The notes beneath the pieces were generated by a model. It was not told the origin of the DNA. It worked only from the letters and a program-made list of their open reading frames with translations, and did not search any database. Shown here in pieces: positions 45,674 to 54,311 of a stretch of DNA of 64,000 nucleotides; the first letter of the stretch is position 1; every line of letters begins with the position of its first letter. The stretch spans positions 1 to 64,000 of the forward strand of contig JAINDK010000054.1 in NCBI GenBank assembly GCA_019931185.1, in the 5' to 3' direction. Position numbers and translations under genes: made by a program. The stretch comes from Bryobacter sp. CoA8 C33. GTDB lineage: Bacteria > Acidobacteriota > Terriglobia > Bryobacterales > Bryobacteraceae.

Positions 45674-46621
45674 ATGTTGTCACGCGTAGCTGACAGTTTG
45701 TATTGGATGGCCCGCTATCTCGAGAGAGCCGAGCAAACCACGCGTCTGCTCGACGCCAACATTCAGCTCATGCTCGAGCAAAAACCCGATGCCGTTCAGC
45801 GCCAACTCTCCCGCATTCACCTCAGCCTCGGCGCCCCTTTTCGCATCGAAGGATCCTTAAGCGTACCCGCCCTCGAACACGCTCTTATCTTCGACGCCAA
45901 AGTACACTCTTCGATCATCAGCTGTGTCATGGCGGCGCGGGAGAATGCCCGGCAAGTACGCGAGCAGATCTCGAGCGAAATGTGGAGTGAGTTGAACGGC
46001 CTTTATCACTTCGTCAAGCGCTATGAAGCCGAGGATCTCGAACAGCAGTTGCCGCTCGAGTTCCTTACCGAGGTGCGGCGCAATATCAGCTTGTTCAAGG
46101 GGGAAACCGACGCCACCATGTCGCACGGGGAGGAATGGTGGTTTCTGCAAATCGGCCGCCATATCGAACGCGCGGTCAACACCTCCACCATGCTCAAGGT
46201 GCATGCCGCCGAACTGTCGGGCGAAGCCGATATCGAACATCTCGAATTGCTCGCCCTCCTCCGTAGTTGCAACGCTTTTGAAGCCTATCTGAAGCGCTAC
46301 ACGGCTGAGTTCTCCGCCGAATTGATCGTCGAATTCCTCCTGCTCAATCCGCAGCACCCCCATTCGATCCTGTTCAGCGTGCGCCGCCTCGCCGATTCTC
46401 TCGCTGCTCTGCCCGACGTGTCCTCCCGCGGCCAGCGCAGCCGCGTCGAGCGCCTCGCCGGACGCCTCGTGGCGACCCTCAGCTACTCGAGCGTCGAGGA
46501 ATTGATGAGCGGTGGCTTGCACTCCGCTCTCGAAAACGTGATCCGCCAGTGCGCCCAGTTGCATGCCGGCATTCATCAGGCCTATATCGATTATCCCATC
46601 GAAGCGTCCCTGCCTGCCTAA
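45674..46621 (+). CDS. Alpha-E domain protein (DUF403)
   Basis: A 315-residue all-alpha protein. It begins MLSRVADSLYWMARYLERAE, the diagnostic start of alpha-E proteins, followed by TTRLLDANIQLMLE, VMAARENARQVREQIS and FLQIGRHIERAVNTS. A GAGGA lies about eight bases before the ATG at 45674. The upstream frame to 45578 belongs to the ATP-grasp 3' end in another frame. In genomes it is nearly always adjacent to the permuted ATP-grasp and transglutaminase. Its function is unknown, but it is assumed to act with the ATP-grasp enzyme. Its stop overlaps the transglutaminase start (TAATG). Confidence 0.93.
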   Translation: MLSRVADSLYWMARYLERAEQTTRLLDANIQLMLEQKPDAVQRQLSRIHLSLGAPFRIEGSLSVPALEHALIFDAKVHSSIISCVMAARENARQVREQISSEMWSELNGLYHFVKRYEAEDLEQQLPLEFLTEVRRNISLFKGETDATMSHGEEWWFLQIGRHIERAVNTSTMLKVHAAELSGEADIEHLELLALLRSCNAFEAYLKRYTAEFSAELIVEFLLLNPQHPHSILFSVRRLADSLAALPDVSSRGQRSRVERLAGRLVATLSYSSVEELMSGGLHSALENVIRQCAQLHAGIHQAYIDYPIEASLPA

Positions 46622-47592
46622 TGCTTTACTCCATCCAGCACCAAACCCGTTTCCGCTATGACTCCCCCGTCAGCGAGAGCATCATGGAACTGCACATGCA
46701 GCCCCGCACCGAAGGCCGCCAGCGTTGCCTCAATTTCTTTGTCAAGGTCAATCCCAAGGCGCGCGTGCTCCAATACCGCGATCATCTCGGCAATCATGTG
46801 CATCATTTCAGCGTGGCCGCCAAGCATACCCAGCTCTTGATCACCACCGAGGCCACCGTCGAGGTGACACCCGCCGATGCCTTGCCCGGTTTTCTACCCC
46901 TGAGCGCCTGGGATGAATTGGACTGCATTCTCGAGCGCGAGGATCACTGGGAGTTCCTCATGCCGAGCGACTACGCTCAGCCCTCCCCCTTGCTTCAGGA
47001 ACTAGCTCTCCAACTCGACCTGCGCCGCCGCGAAGATCCTCTCTCGCTGCTGATCGAGATCAATCGCGGCCTCTACGAACGCTTCGATTACGCCACCCGC
47101 CATACCCACGTCCATTCCCCCATCGACCATGCCCTGTCCGGCCGCAGAGGCGTCTGCCAGGATTTCGCTCACATCTTCATCGCCCTGCTGCGGCAATTGC
47201 GCATTCCCGCCCGTTACGTGAGTGGCTACCTTTATCACAACCGCCAGAACCCTGACCGCTCCGCCGACGGCTCCTCTCATGCCTGGGTTGAAGCCATGCT
47301 GCCCGGTCTTGGTTGGATTGGTTTCGACCCCACCAACAACCTTCTCGCCGGGGAGCGCCATATCCGCACCGCCATCGGCCGCGATTACTCCGACGTGCCG
47401 CCGACCCAAGGCATCTTCCGCGGTGGCGCCAGTAGCGAACTCGACGTCCTCGTCCGCGTCAAGCCAACCGGGGCGCCGGAAGCCGAAGACCCCGCCCGCG
47501 AGTTGCTTTTTAACTCCAATCCTCTCGTTTTCGGGGAGCGCATCACGCCGCTCGAGGATCAGCACCACCAGCAGCAACAACAGCAGCAATAG
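46621..47592 (+). CDS. Transglutaminase-like cysteine peptidase
   Basis: A 323-residue protein. The N-terminal domain (LYSIQHQTRFRYDSPVSESI) typical of bacterial transglutaminase-N proteins precedes a transglutaminase core with Cys in RRGVCQDFAHIF, His in SSHAWVEAM and Asp in GFDPTNNLL, the complete triad. This fold serves as protease or peptide ligase. It is the third member of the ATP-grasp/alpha-E/transglutaminase trio. It ends in an unusual run HHQQQQQQQ coded by CAG/CAA. The ATG overlaps the alpha-E stop as TAATG. Confidence 0.93.
   Translation: MLYSIQHQTRFRYDSPVSESIMELHMQPRTEGRQRCLNFFVKVNPKARVLQYRDHLGNHVHHFSVAAKHTQLLITTEATVEVTPADALPGFLPLSAWDELDCILEREDHWEFLMPSDYAQPSPLLQELALQLDLRRREDPLSLLIEINRGLYERFDYATRHTHVHSPIDHALSGRRGVCQDFAHIFIALLRQLRIPARYVSGYLYHNRQNPDRSADGSSHAWVEAMLPGLGWIGFDPTNNLLAGERHIRTAIGRDYSDVPPTQGIFRGGASSELDVLVRVKPTGAPEAEDPARELLFNSNPLVFGERITPLEDQHHQQQQQQQ
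47560..47592 (+). repeat. CAG/CAA trinucleotide run encoding C-terminal poly-Gln
   Basis: A run of CAC/CAG/CAA codons at the end of the transglutaminase gene produces a His/Gln tail. It is a short microsatellite, likely prone to slippage, and its length may vary between strains. Confidence 0.7.
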
Positions 47593-47595
47593 CTT

Positions 47596-48705
47596 TCAGG
47601 GGCGGTTGGTCAGCACCACCAGATTCTGAGTGGCCCCGCCGATACAGGCCAGGTCCTTGCGACCGTCCTGGTTGAAGTCCGCACTCACGCAGGAACTTGT
47701 GGCAATCGGTCCGTCGAGTATCGTCGTCGTCTTCCACTCGCGCCGCCCCCGGTCATAGCGCGCATAGCGCAACGTCACTTGCCCCTTGCGCGAGCCATAG
47801 ACGATCTCCTCGGCTCCATCTCCATCGAGATCGGCCGCCAGCACCGTGTGCCCTTCGCTCAAGCCCGCCTCCAGCACTTCGCGTTTCCAACTCTTGCCCT
47901 GCTGGGTGTAGATCACAAACTCATGCCCATGCCAGGGTTCAATCGCCCCGAGAAACTTCTTCTTGCCGGTCCGCGCCACGGCGACATCGCTTGAACCGGA
48001 CTTCGGCCAAGGCTGCGCGTTGCCCGCGTGCAAGAGCCGCCGCCGGTACTTGCCGTTCTTGCCGGCCGTCAACAAAGCGATGCCGTTGAAGCTGGCCGTC
48101 AGCAGATCGGTTCTTCCGTCGCCGTTAAAGTCATCCGTGTTCAGCCCGTGCATCACCCCGGAGTCCTCCTCGTTCAATACACGGCGCTGGGCATCCGGCC
48201 CGCAATAAGCCACCAGCGGAATCGCCCCCCGGTACTCCGGCGGACTCGTTTGCGCATTGGCCAGCGGTGCATTGATGAAGCATCCTCCCGCCACCTTCAA
48301 ACGGTGTGAAGTCGGCAAGGCGTCGATATCCCGCCGTGTCCAGGCTTGGCGTGGATCCTCACCCGAGCGCAGCAGGGAGACAATACCCTTCGAGCGCCCC
48401 GGTGCGCTCGAGAATTCATGCGCTAGCAGCAGTTCCATTTTGCCGTCCCCATCAAGGTCGAGCGCTGCTACATTGATTGGCTGATTGAGTCCGCTCAGCA
48501 GCGTGTGCCGCCGCCACACCGTCCCGCCCGCACCAGGGTTCTCAAACCAGTCGAGCCGGTCCATCGCCTGCGCCAGTCCGATCAGGTCGAGCCGGCCATC
48601 CCGGTTCAGATCCACGGCCAATACCTGGTAGCCCCCCTTGAGATCGGAGGCCAGAGTGCGCGGCTCAAAATGCTGGGCCAAAAGAAGCAGAACAAGCGAG
48701 GTCAT
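47596..48705 (-). CDS. FG-GAP/VCBS repeat beta-propeller protein
   Basis: A 369-residue exported protein with a short signal peptide (MTSLVLLLLAQHF) and at least five calcium-binding DxDxDG-type loops of FG-GAP repeats: AVDLNRDGRLDLIG, ALDLDGDGKMELLLA, TDDFNGDGRTDLLTA, AADLDGDGAEEIVYG and SADFNQDGRKDLACIG. The repeat spacing suggests a full or partial seven-bladed propeller, a fold used for binding at the cell surface. No catalytic motif is seen. Its 3' end is 3 bp from the convergent transglutaminase gene. Confidence 0.85.
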   Translation of the reverse strand: MTSLVLLLLAQHFEPRTLASDLKGGYQVLAVDLNRDGRLDLIGLAQAMDRLDWFENPGAGGTVWRRHTLLSGLNQPINVAALDLDGDGKMELLLAHEFSSAPGRSKGIVSLLRSGEDPRQAWTRRDIDALPTSHRLKVAGGCFINAPLANAQTSPPEYRGAIPLVAYCGPDAQRRVLNEEDSGVMHGLNTDDFNGDGRTDLLTASFNGIALLTAGKNGKYRRRLLHAGNAQPWPKSGSSDVAVARTGKKKFLGAIEPWHGHEFVIYTQQGKSWKREVLEAGLSEGHTVLAADLDGDGAEEIVYGSRKGQVTLRYARYDRGRREWKTTTILDGPIATSSCVSADFNQDGRKDLACIGGATQNLVVLTNRP

Positions 48706-48769
48706 TGGCCTACCAGACTAACTCAGAATGGCCGGCGGTTCGAGCCGTTCCCCTGCTACATTAAGAGAC

Positions 48770-50251
48770 GTGTTCCGCAAAGTCTTAGTCGCCAATCGCG
48801 GAGAGATCGCCGTGCGCGTCATCCGCGCCTTGCGGGAAATGGGCATTGCCAGCGTCGCCGTTTACAGTGATGTCGACCGCGCGGCCCTGCATGTTCGAAT
48901 GGCCGACGAGGCCGTCGGCATTGGCGGCGCCGCCTCGACCGACAGCTACCTGCGCGGTGACAGGATCCTCGCTGCCGCCCGCCGGACAGGCGCCGAAGCC
49001 ATCCATCCCGGCTACGGCTTCCTCAGCGAGAATGCTGAGTTTGCCGCCCTGTGCGAGTCCGAGGGCATTGTCTTTGTCGGCCCCAGCTCGAGCGCCATCG
49101 CAAAACTCGGCTCGAAGACCTCGGCGCGAAAACTCGCCAAGGCCGCCGGCACTCCGATTCCTCCCGGTACCGAACAGGGCTTGAAAAGCGCCGAAGAAGC
49201 CCGTGCCGTGGCCCGCGAAATCGGCTTCCCCGTTATTCTCAAGGCCGAGGCCGGTGGTGGCGGCAAGGGCATGCGCCGCGTGGAGCGCGAGCAGGACATC
49301 GAGGCCGCTCTGCGTGATGCTTCGAGTGAAGCCGAACGCAGCTTCCGCAACCCCGCCGTCTACATCGAAAAATTCATCGTTCGCCCGCGCCATATCGAAA
49401 TCCAGGTGCTCGGCGACCAGTACGGCAATATGATCTATCTCGGTGAGCGCGAATGCTCATTGCAGCGCCGCCACCAGAAGGTCATCGAAGAAGCCCCCAG
49501 CCCCTTTGTGGAACGCCATCCGGGCCTGCGCCAGCGCATGGGCGAAGCGGCTGTCGCCGCTGCCCTCGCCGCCGGTTATTCCAATGCCGGTACCGTCGAA
49601 TTCATGGTCGACGACAGTGGTAACTTCTACTTCCTCGAGATGAATACGCGCCTCCAGGTCGAGCATCCTGTCACTGAAATGGTGACCGGCATCGACCTCG
49701 TCCATTGGCAGTTGCGTATCGCTGCCGGAGAAAGGCTCACCCTCACCCAACAAGACGTTTCCCTGCGTGGCTGGGCCATGGAATGCCGCCTTTATGCCGA
49801 AGACCCCGACAATGGCTATATGCCAAGCCCAGGGGAGATTAGCACGCTGGCGCTGCCCTCCGGCCCCGGCATCCGCCTCGATAGCGGCGTCTATCCCGGC
49901 TGGTGCGTGCCGATGGACTACGATCCTCTCCTGATCAAGCTGGCTGCCTGGGCGGGCACGCGCCAGGAGGTGGTCTCCCGCCTGATCCGCGCCCTCGAGG
50001 AGACCTACATCGGCGGCATCCGCACGAACGTTGAGTTTTTCCTTGATGTGCTTGCCGACGCTGCCTTTCAGGCCGGCGACTTGCATACGGGCTTTCTCGA
50101 GGAGTGGTTCGCGCGGCGCATTCCGTATTCGTGGCCGGAAGCGGATTTGGAACTCGCCCGCGAGGCGGCAAAGCTCACCGCCCAAACCCGCGCCGCGAAA
50201 CGCCCGGAGCTTCCCGCCAGAAGCCGTTGGAAGGAGATCCCGCTGCGATGA
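48770..50251 (+). CDS. Biotin carboxylase subunit (AccC-like) of an acyl-CoA carboxylase
   Basis: A 493-residue biotin carboxylase from the GTG at 48770 (VFRKVLVANRGEIAVRVIRA, the canonical start); the frame stays open from an ATG at 48728. ATP-grasp signatures include EAGGGGKGMRRV, PRHIEIQVLGD, ERECSLQRRHQKVIEEAPSP and FLEMNTRLQVEHPVTEMVTG. It carboxylates biotin on the carrier protein encoded next, whose ATG overlaps this stop. The acyl substrate (acetyl, propionyl, methylcrotonyl) cannot be decided because no carboxyltransferase gene lies in this window. Confidence 0.92.
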   Translation: MFRKVLVANRGEIAVRVIRALREMGIASVAVYSDVDRAALHVRMADEAVGIGGAASTDSYLRGDRILAAARRTGAEAIHPGYGFLSENAEFAALCESEGIVFVGPSSSAIAKLGSKTSARKLAKAAGTPIPPGTEQGLKSAEEARAVAREIGFPVILKAEAGGGGKGMRRVEREQDIEAALRDASSEAERSFRNPAVYIEKFIVRPRHIEIQVLGDQYGNMIYLGERECSLQRRHQKVIEEAPSPFVERHPGLRQRMGEAAVAAALAAGYSNAGTVEFMVDDSGNFYFLEMNTRLQVEHPVTEMVTGIDLVHWQLRIAAGERLTLTQQDVSLRGWAMECRLYAEDPDNGYMPSPGEISTLALPSGPGIRLDSGVYPGWCVPMDYDPLLIKLAAWAGTRQEVVSRLIRALEETYIGGIRTNVEFFLDVLADAAFQAGDLHTGFLEEWFARRIPYSWPEADLELAREAAKLTAQTRAAKRPELPARSRWKEIPLR

Positions 50252-50655
50252 AGCCCGTTCAAGCCGAACCCGGAGTTTGGAGTCTCACCCCCGGCAGCCG
50301 CCAGCGTGAGCTGCGCGTCGAGCCCGACGGTGAGCAATATCGCGTCACCCTGCGCGGCCGCTCCGTTCGCCTGCTCGTCGAAGACCCTCGCTCTTGGGCT
50401 GGCGCCGCCAAAGGCAAGGGCGCCTCCAGGGCCGCCAAGGTGGCCTCGCCCATGCCTGGCCGCGTTGTGCGTGTGCTCGTTGAGGTCGGTCACATCATCG
50501 AAGCCGGCCAGGGTGTTGTTGTCGTCGAGGCGATGAAAATGCAGAATGAGTTGAAGTCGCCGATTGCCGGCACCGTCACCCAGGTGCAGGTCTCCGAAGG
50601 CGCCAACGTCAATGGCAAGCAGGTTCTCGTCGTGGTGGAAGCCCATGCCGGTTGA
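50248..50655 (+). CDS. Biotin carboxyl carrier / biotinyl-domain protein
   Basis: A 135-residue protein. The C-terminal half is a biotinyl domain: ASPMPGRVVRVLVEVGHIIE, biotin Lys in VEAMKMQNELKSP, then IAGTVTQVQVSEGANVNGKQ. The N-terminal part is a beta-rich linker of 50 residues as in acyl-CoA carboxylase carriers. The ATG overlaps the biotin carboxylase stop (ATGA), with GGAGAT upstream. The 3' end overlaps the DnaC-like gene by 11 bp. Confidence 0.93.
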   Translation: MKPVQAEPGVWSLTPGSRQRELRVEPDGEQYRVTLRGRSVRLLVEDPRSWAGAAKGKGASRAAKVASPMPGRVVRVLVEVGHIIEAGQGVVVVEAMKMQNELKSPIAGTVTQVQVSEGANVNGKQVLVVVEAHAG

Positions 50656-51373
50656 CAACTGCCCGCGCTGTGGCGGCAGCGGCTGGATCTTCCGCGTGGT
50701 GGAGGATCAGGAAGCCGTCGTCCGTTGCCGTTGCGATGAAGAGACCCGCGCCGAACGATTCGCGGCGCGCAGCGGCATCCCCCCGCTCTACGAAAACGCC
50801 TCAACCGAAAACTACCTGCTGCCCAAGGACAACCCCATTGCCCACCGCGCCCTGGCCAGCGTCATGCTCGCCGTGCGCACCTACGCCCGCGAATACCCCG
50901 CCGTCGAGAAGCCGGGACTGCTCCTCATCGGGGAAACCGGCGTTGGTAAAACCCACCTTGCCGTGGCGGCCTTGAACGGTCTGATCCAGCGGGGCTTCGA
51001 GGGTGTCTTCTTCGATTATCAGACTCTGCTCGACCGTATTCGCAGCGGCTACGACCGCTCCAGCGGCTCGATGGACAAGGAAGCCTACCGCCTCGCGCTC
51101 GACTGTGAAATCCTCTTGCTCGATGACCTTGGCGCGCACCGCGTCACCGATTGGGTCGAAGACACGGTCGCCTCGATCATCACGCACCGCTGCAATCACC
51201 GTAAACCGGTCATCGTCACCACCAATCTGCCACCGCCCGGGCAGACCACCAATAGCGCCAAGGATTCTCTCAGCGACCGCATTGGAGCCCGCGCCTGGAG
51301 CCGTTTGAACGAGATGTGCAAGATCATTCCGATGCCGGCCGTCGAAGACTACCGCGTGCGCGGCCGCCGCTAA
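50645..51373 (+). CDS. DnaC-like ATPase with N-terminal zinc ribbon
   Basis: A 242-residue AAA protein of the DnaC/IstB class. An N-terminal zinc ribbon (CPRCGGSGW, then CRC) precedes Walker A IGETGVGKTHLAVA and Walker B EILLLDDLGAHR, with the sensor region VIVTTNLPPP and an arginine finger region SDRIGARAWSRL. Family members load helicase or assist transposition. No transposase is adjacent and the ATG lies inside the biotin-carrier gene, so it looks like a chromosomal gene co-expressed with the carboxylase subunits. The reason for that link is not known. Confidence 0.88.
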   Translation: MPVDNCPRCGGSGWIFRVVEDQEAVVRCRCDEETRAERFAARSGIPPLYENASTENYLLPKDNPIAHRALASVMLAVRTYAREYPAVEKPGLLLIGETGVGKTHLAVAALNGLIQRGFEGVFFDYQTLLDRIRSGYDRSSGSMDKEAYRLALDCEILLLDDLGAHRVTDWVEDTVASIITHRCNHRKPVIVTTNLPPPGQTTNSAKDSLSDRIGARAWSRLNEMCKIIPMPAVEDYRVRGRR

Positions 51374-51873
51374 GCCTCCATCGGTTCATCGGCGCTGCCG
51401 CCGTAAATCGACGGGCACTTACCCCCCATGGCCCGCAGATAAGTCGACAACTGCCCGCGGTGATGCACCATGTGATTCGACATGAATTGCAGATAAAGCG
51501 CCAAAGGATGCTGGAAAATGCCGTAAAAGTTGACCGGCGTGGCCCATTGCTCCGGGCTGAGCAGATTGAGTTTCGGCAGGCGTTCAGCGATCGCCTGGTC
51601 GTACCAGACAGCCATTTCCGTGCCGGTTGTGACTGTGGCCGGCTGCTCCGGCGGCGTCAACTCAAAAGTGAGGGCGGCGATGCAGTCGAGGAACCATGCA
51701 TCCGTGGCGGCCAGATGCCAGGCGAGTTCGAGAGCCGTCTTCGACTTGGCGTCAGGACGGTAATCAAGTTTCTGGTTCGGGATCGCGGCGATGACCTTGC
51801 TCGTGACGGGAAACTCATCGGCCAATCCACTCAGAAAGACGGCGGAAAGCGCTTTGCTGAAATCGGGTGTCAT
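51370..51873 (-). CDS. DinB-family metal-dependent protein
   Basis: A 167-residue four-helix DinB-type protein. The metal-binding His ligands are visible in LELAWHLAATDAWFLD and in HMVHHRGQLSTYLRAMGG, the two characteristic DinB motifs. The ATG at 51873 begins MTPDFSKALSAVFLSGLADE. Members act as metal-dependent thiol transferases or damage-inducible factors, and the precise activity is unknown. It converges with the DnaC-like gene (stops overlapping by 4 bp). Confidence 0.85.
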   Translation of the reverse strand: MTPDFSKALSAVFLSGLADEFPVTSKVIAAIPNQKLDYRPDAKSKTALELAWHLAATDAWFLDCIAALTFELTPPEQPATVTTGTEMAVWYDQAIAERLPKLNLLSPEQWATPVNFYGIFQHPLALYLQFMSNHMVHHRGQLSTYLRAMGGKCPSIYGGSADEPMEA

Positions 51874-51920
51874 GCAAGGCGAGTATGGCACAACTGAGGG
51901 AAATGCGTTGAAATAGGAGC

Positions 51921-54293
51921 TTGGATTTCGCTTCTCTGCGGGCTCTTCGGCATCGCAATTTTCGCCTGTATTTGGCAGGCCAACTATTTTCTCTTTCCGG
52001 ATCCTGGATCCACAACACCGCTCTCTGTTGGCTGGTTTACCGGCTCACACACTCGGAGTGGATGCTCGGGCTGGTGAGTTTATTCAATAACCTTCCCATG
52101 CTGCTGCTGGGTGTCTGGGGCGGTGTGGTGGCCGACTGCATTCCGCGGCGCCGGATCGTGCTGGTGACGCAAAGCGTGTTTCTTGTGCAGGCCGCTTTCC
52201 TGGCCTGGCTTGTGGCAAGCGGGCAGGTGCGGGTTTGGCATGTCTACGTTCTCGGGATACTCTTTGGGCTGGCCAATGCCTTTGACATCCCCGCCCGCCA
52301 GGCGATGCTACTCGATATGTCGAGCGAGGAGGACCTGATCAGCGCCGTCAGTCTGAATTCGCTGACCTTCAATTTGGCGCGCATCGCCGGGCCGGCCCTG
52401 GGTGGCTTCACGATCGGGCTGTGGGGGGAAGCTTGGTGCTTTGCGCTGAATGCGCTGAGCTTCGGCGCGGTGCTGCTGGGCCTGCTTCGGATGCGTCTGC
52501 CGGTGGCGCCGCGGATGCAGCGGCCGGCACGCGAGGCGATTCGCGAGTTGATTGGTTTTCTCCGGGAAAGCCCCCTGGCGGCCCGGCTGCTGCTGTTATG
52601 CGCTTTGCTGAACGTCGGCTTCAGCGGCGTCTTTGTTCTGAATCCATTCTTCGCCGAGGACTTATTCCATCGCGGCCCGGCGGGTTTGGGCGCGCTGACG
52701 GCGGCGATGGGGATCGGCGCCGTCGTGGGAACCTATTTATTGGCGGCCCAGCGCAATCCGGCGGCCTTGCCCCGCGTCAGCATCCTCAGTGGTTTGTTGC
52801 TGGGCGCGGCGCTGCTTGTCTTTGCGGCCAGCCCCCGATTTGAGTTATCGCTGTTGGCCATGGCCTTGGCCGGAGGAGCCTTGATGAGACAGAACGCGGC
52901 GACGAATTCGACGCTGCAGCGGAGCGTGCCCCCGCGGTTGCGCGGGCGCGTAGTCGCCTTGTTTGGGACGACGGTGGTGGGCATGGCGCCGATTGGGGCC
53001 GCGCTGTTTGCCGCTCTCGCCCGGGTGAGTGGGGTGCGTTTGGCGGCGGCGGGCGCCGGCCTGCTGTGCGCCCTAACCGCCGCTCTGTTGAGCCGGCGGC
53101 TGCGTAGCGCCACCACGCTGGCGACGCTGTTGCTCACTTTCCAACCAGGTTGGGCGGCGAGTCAGGATTTGCTCAAGCAAGTTGATTTCTATCTGAAGGC
53201 CGTCTCGCGCATAACTGGCTTTCCGGTGTCCCGTCCCGTACCGGCCGCGCTGATGTCACGGGCGGAGCTTGACCGCTATCTGGCGGGCAAGATGCGCTCC
53301 GAGGTGGACACGAGCAAGATTGAGAGCGAGGAAACGGTGCTGAAGATGTTCGGCTTCGCCCCGCCCGATTTTCGTCTGAAGCAGACCACGCTCGATCTGC
53401 TGGGTGAGCAGGCAGCGGCCTTCTACGACTTCAAGGCGAAGAAGCTGTTTGTCCTCGATCATGTTCAGGACGGCTTGGGGCCGGAGTTGCTCGTGCATGA
53501 ATTAGGTCATGCCTTGGCTGACCAGCGCTTCGGGCTGGCGCGCTTTCTCAAGCGGGCCCCCGATGATGACGGGGCGCTGGCGCGCATGGCCGTCATGGAG
53601 GGCCAGGCGATGTGGCTGATGGGCGAGCACGCCGCCGGTTTGGCTGGAACCAGCCTGCGCCAGTCGCCCGAGCTCGTCAAGCGCCTCATCGAGGCCGACG
53701 CCGCCGGGGATGATTCGCACCCGGTGTTGAATTCGGTACCGCTCTACATGCGGGAAAGCCTGCTGTTTCCCTATGCGCAGGGGGTCCGCTTTCAGGCGGC
53801 GGTTTGCGCCCGGCATGAGGACTGCTTGAGCCGCGTCTTTCAATCCCCGCCGGTATCGAGCGCACAGGTGCTGCACCCGGAGCTGTACTTTGCCGGAGTC
53901 CAGCCCGAGACGGTGTCCCCGCCTGAGCGGCGGCGTGGATACCGGCGCCGGGTGAGCGGCAGCTTGGGCGAAATCGATCTCAGCATTCTGGTTCGCACCT
54001 TTCGCCTCGAGGCAGACGATCTCATCGAGGCCTTTCGCGGGGGAGCTTACCGTCTCGATGAAAATCGGAAATCTCGTGACCCTCTGCTTGCCCATGCGTC
54101 CGTCTGGAATAATGAGGCAGCGGCCCAGCGGTGGATGGCAATATACTGCCAAGTGATGGAGGCCAAGTGGAAGCGCTTCGCAATCGAGAACCGCGGTCCG
54201 GATCGGATCGAGGGCTCTGGCGACCGGGGAGGCTTTGTGCTGCGCCGGCAGGGAAGAAGTGTTCTTGTGGAGGAGGGCCTTCCTTTACACTAA
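51921..54293 (+). CDS. MFS transporter fused to a C-terminal HELGH metallopeptidase-like domain
   Basis: A 790-residue fusion. Residues 1-390 form an MFS permease of the EntS/MFS_3 type with about 12 helices (RNFRLYLAGQLFSLSGSWIH, PRRRIVLVTQSVFLVQAAFL, GLANAFDIPARQAMLLDM, PRLRGRVVALFGTTVVGMAP). After TM12 a signal-peptide-like stretch ATTLATLLLTFQPGWAAS leads to a soluble region with a zinc-binding HELGHA motif in ELLVHELGHALADQRF, which is probably periplasmic. The frame starts at a TTG after AGGAGC. The same-frame continuation, with no stop at the domain boundary, indicates a true fusion or a read-through of two former genes. I know no named family for this architecture. Confidence 0.8.
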   Translation: MDFASLRALRHRNFRLYLAGQLFSLSGSWIHNTALCWLVYRLTHSEWMLGLVSLFNNLPMLLLGVWGGVVADCIPRRRIVLVTQSVFLVQAAFLAWLVASGQVRVWHVYVLGILFGLANAFDIPARQAMLLDMSSEEDLISAVSLNSLTFNLARIAGPALGGFTIGLWGEAWCFALNALSFGAVLLGLLRMRLPVAPRMQRPAREAIRELIGFLRESPLAARLLLLCALLNVGFSGVFVLNPFFAEDLFHRGPAGLGALTAAMGIGAVVGTYLLAAQRNPAALPRVSILSGLLLGAALLVFAASPRFELSLLAMALAGGALMRQNAATNSTLQRSVPPRLRGRVVALFGTTVVGMAPIGAALFAALARVSGVRLAAAGAGLLCALTAALLSRRLRSATTLATLLLTFQPGWAASQDLLKQVDFYLKAVSRITGFPVSRPVPAALMSRAELDRYLAGKMRSEVDTSKIESEETVLKMFGFAPPDFRLKQTTLDLLGEQAAAFYDFKAKKLFVLDHVQDGLGPELLVHELGHALADQRFGLARFLKRAPDDDGALARMAVMEGQAMWLMGEHAAGLAGTSLRQSPELVKRLIEADAAGDDSHPVLNSVPLYMRESLLFPYAQGVRFQAAVCARHEDCLSRVFQSPPVSSAQVLHPELYFAGVQPETVSPPERRRGYRRRVSGSLGEIDLSILVRTFRLEADDLIEAFRGGAYRLDENRKSRDPLLAHASVWNNEAAAQRWMAIYCQVMEAKWKRFAIENRGPDRIEGSGDRGGFVLRRQGRSVLVEEGLPLH

Positions 54294-54311
54294 GGGGAAG
54301 AGAGGTTTGAG

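Noticed and set aside
50645-51373. DnaC-like ATPase as an insertion-sequence IstB helper
   Set aside because: No IstA transposase, inverted repeats or target duplication are near, and the gene is embedded in the biotin-carrier gene end.
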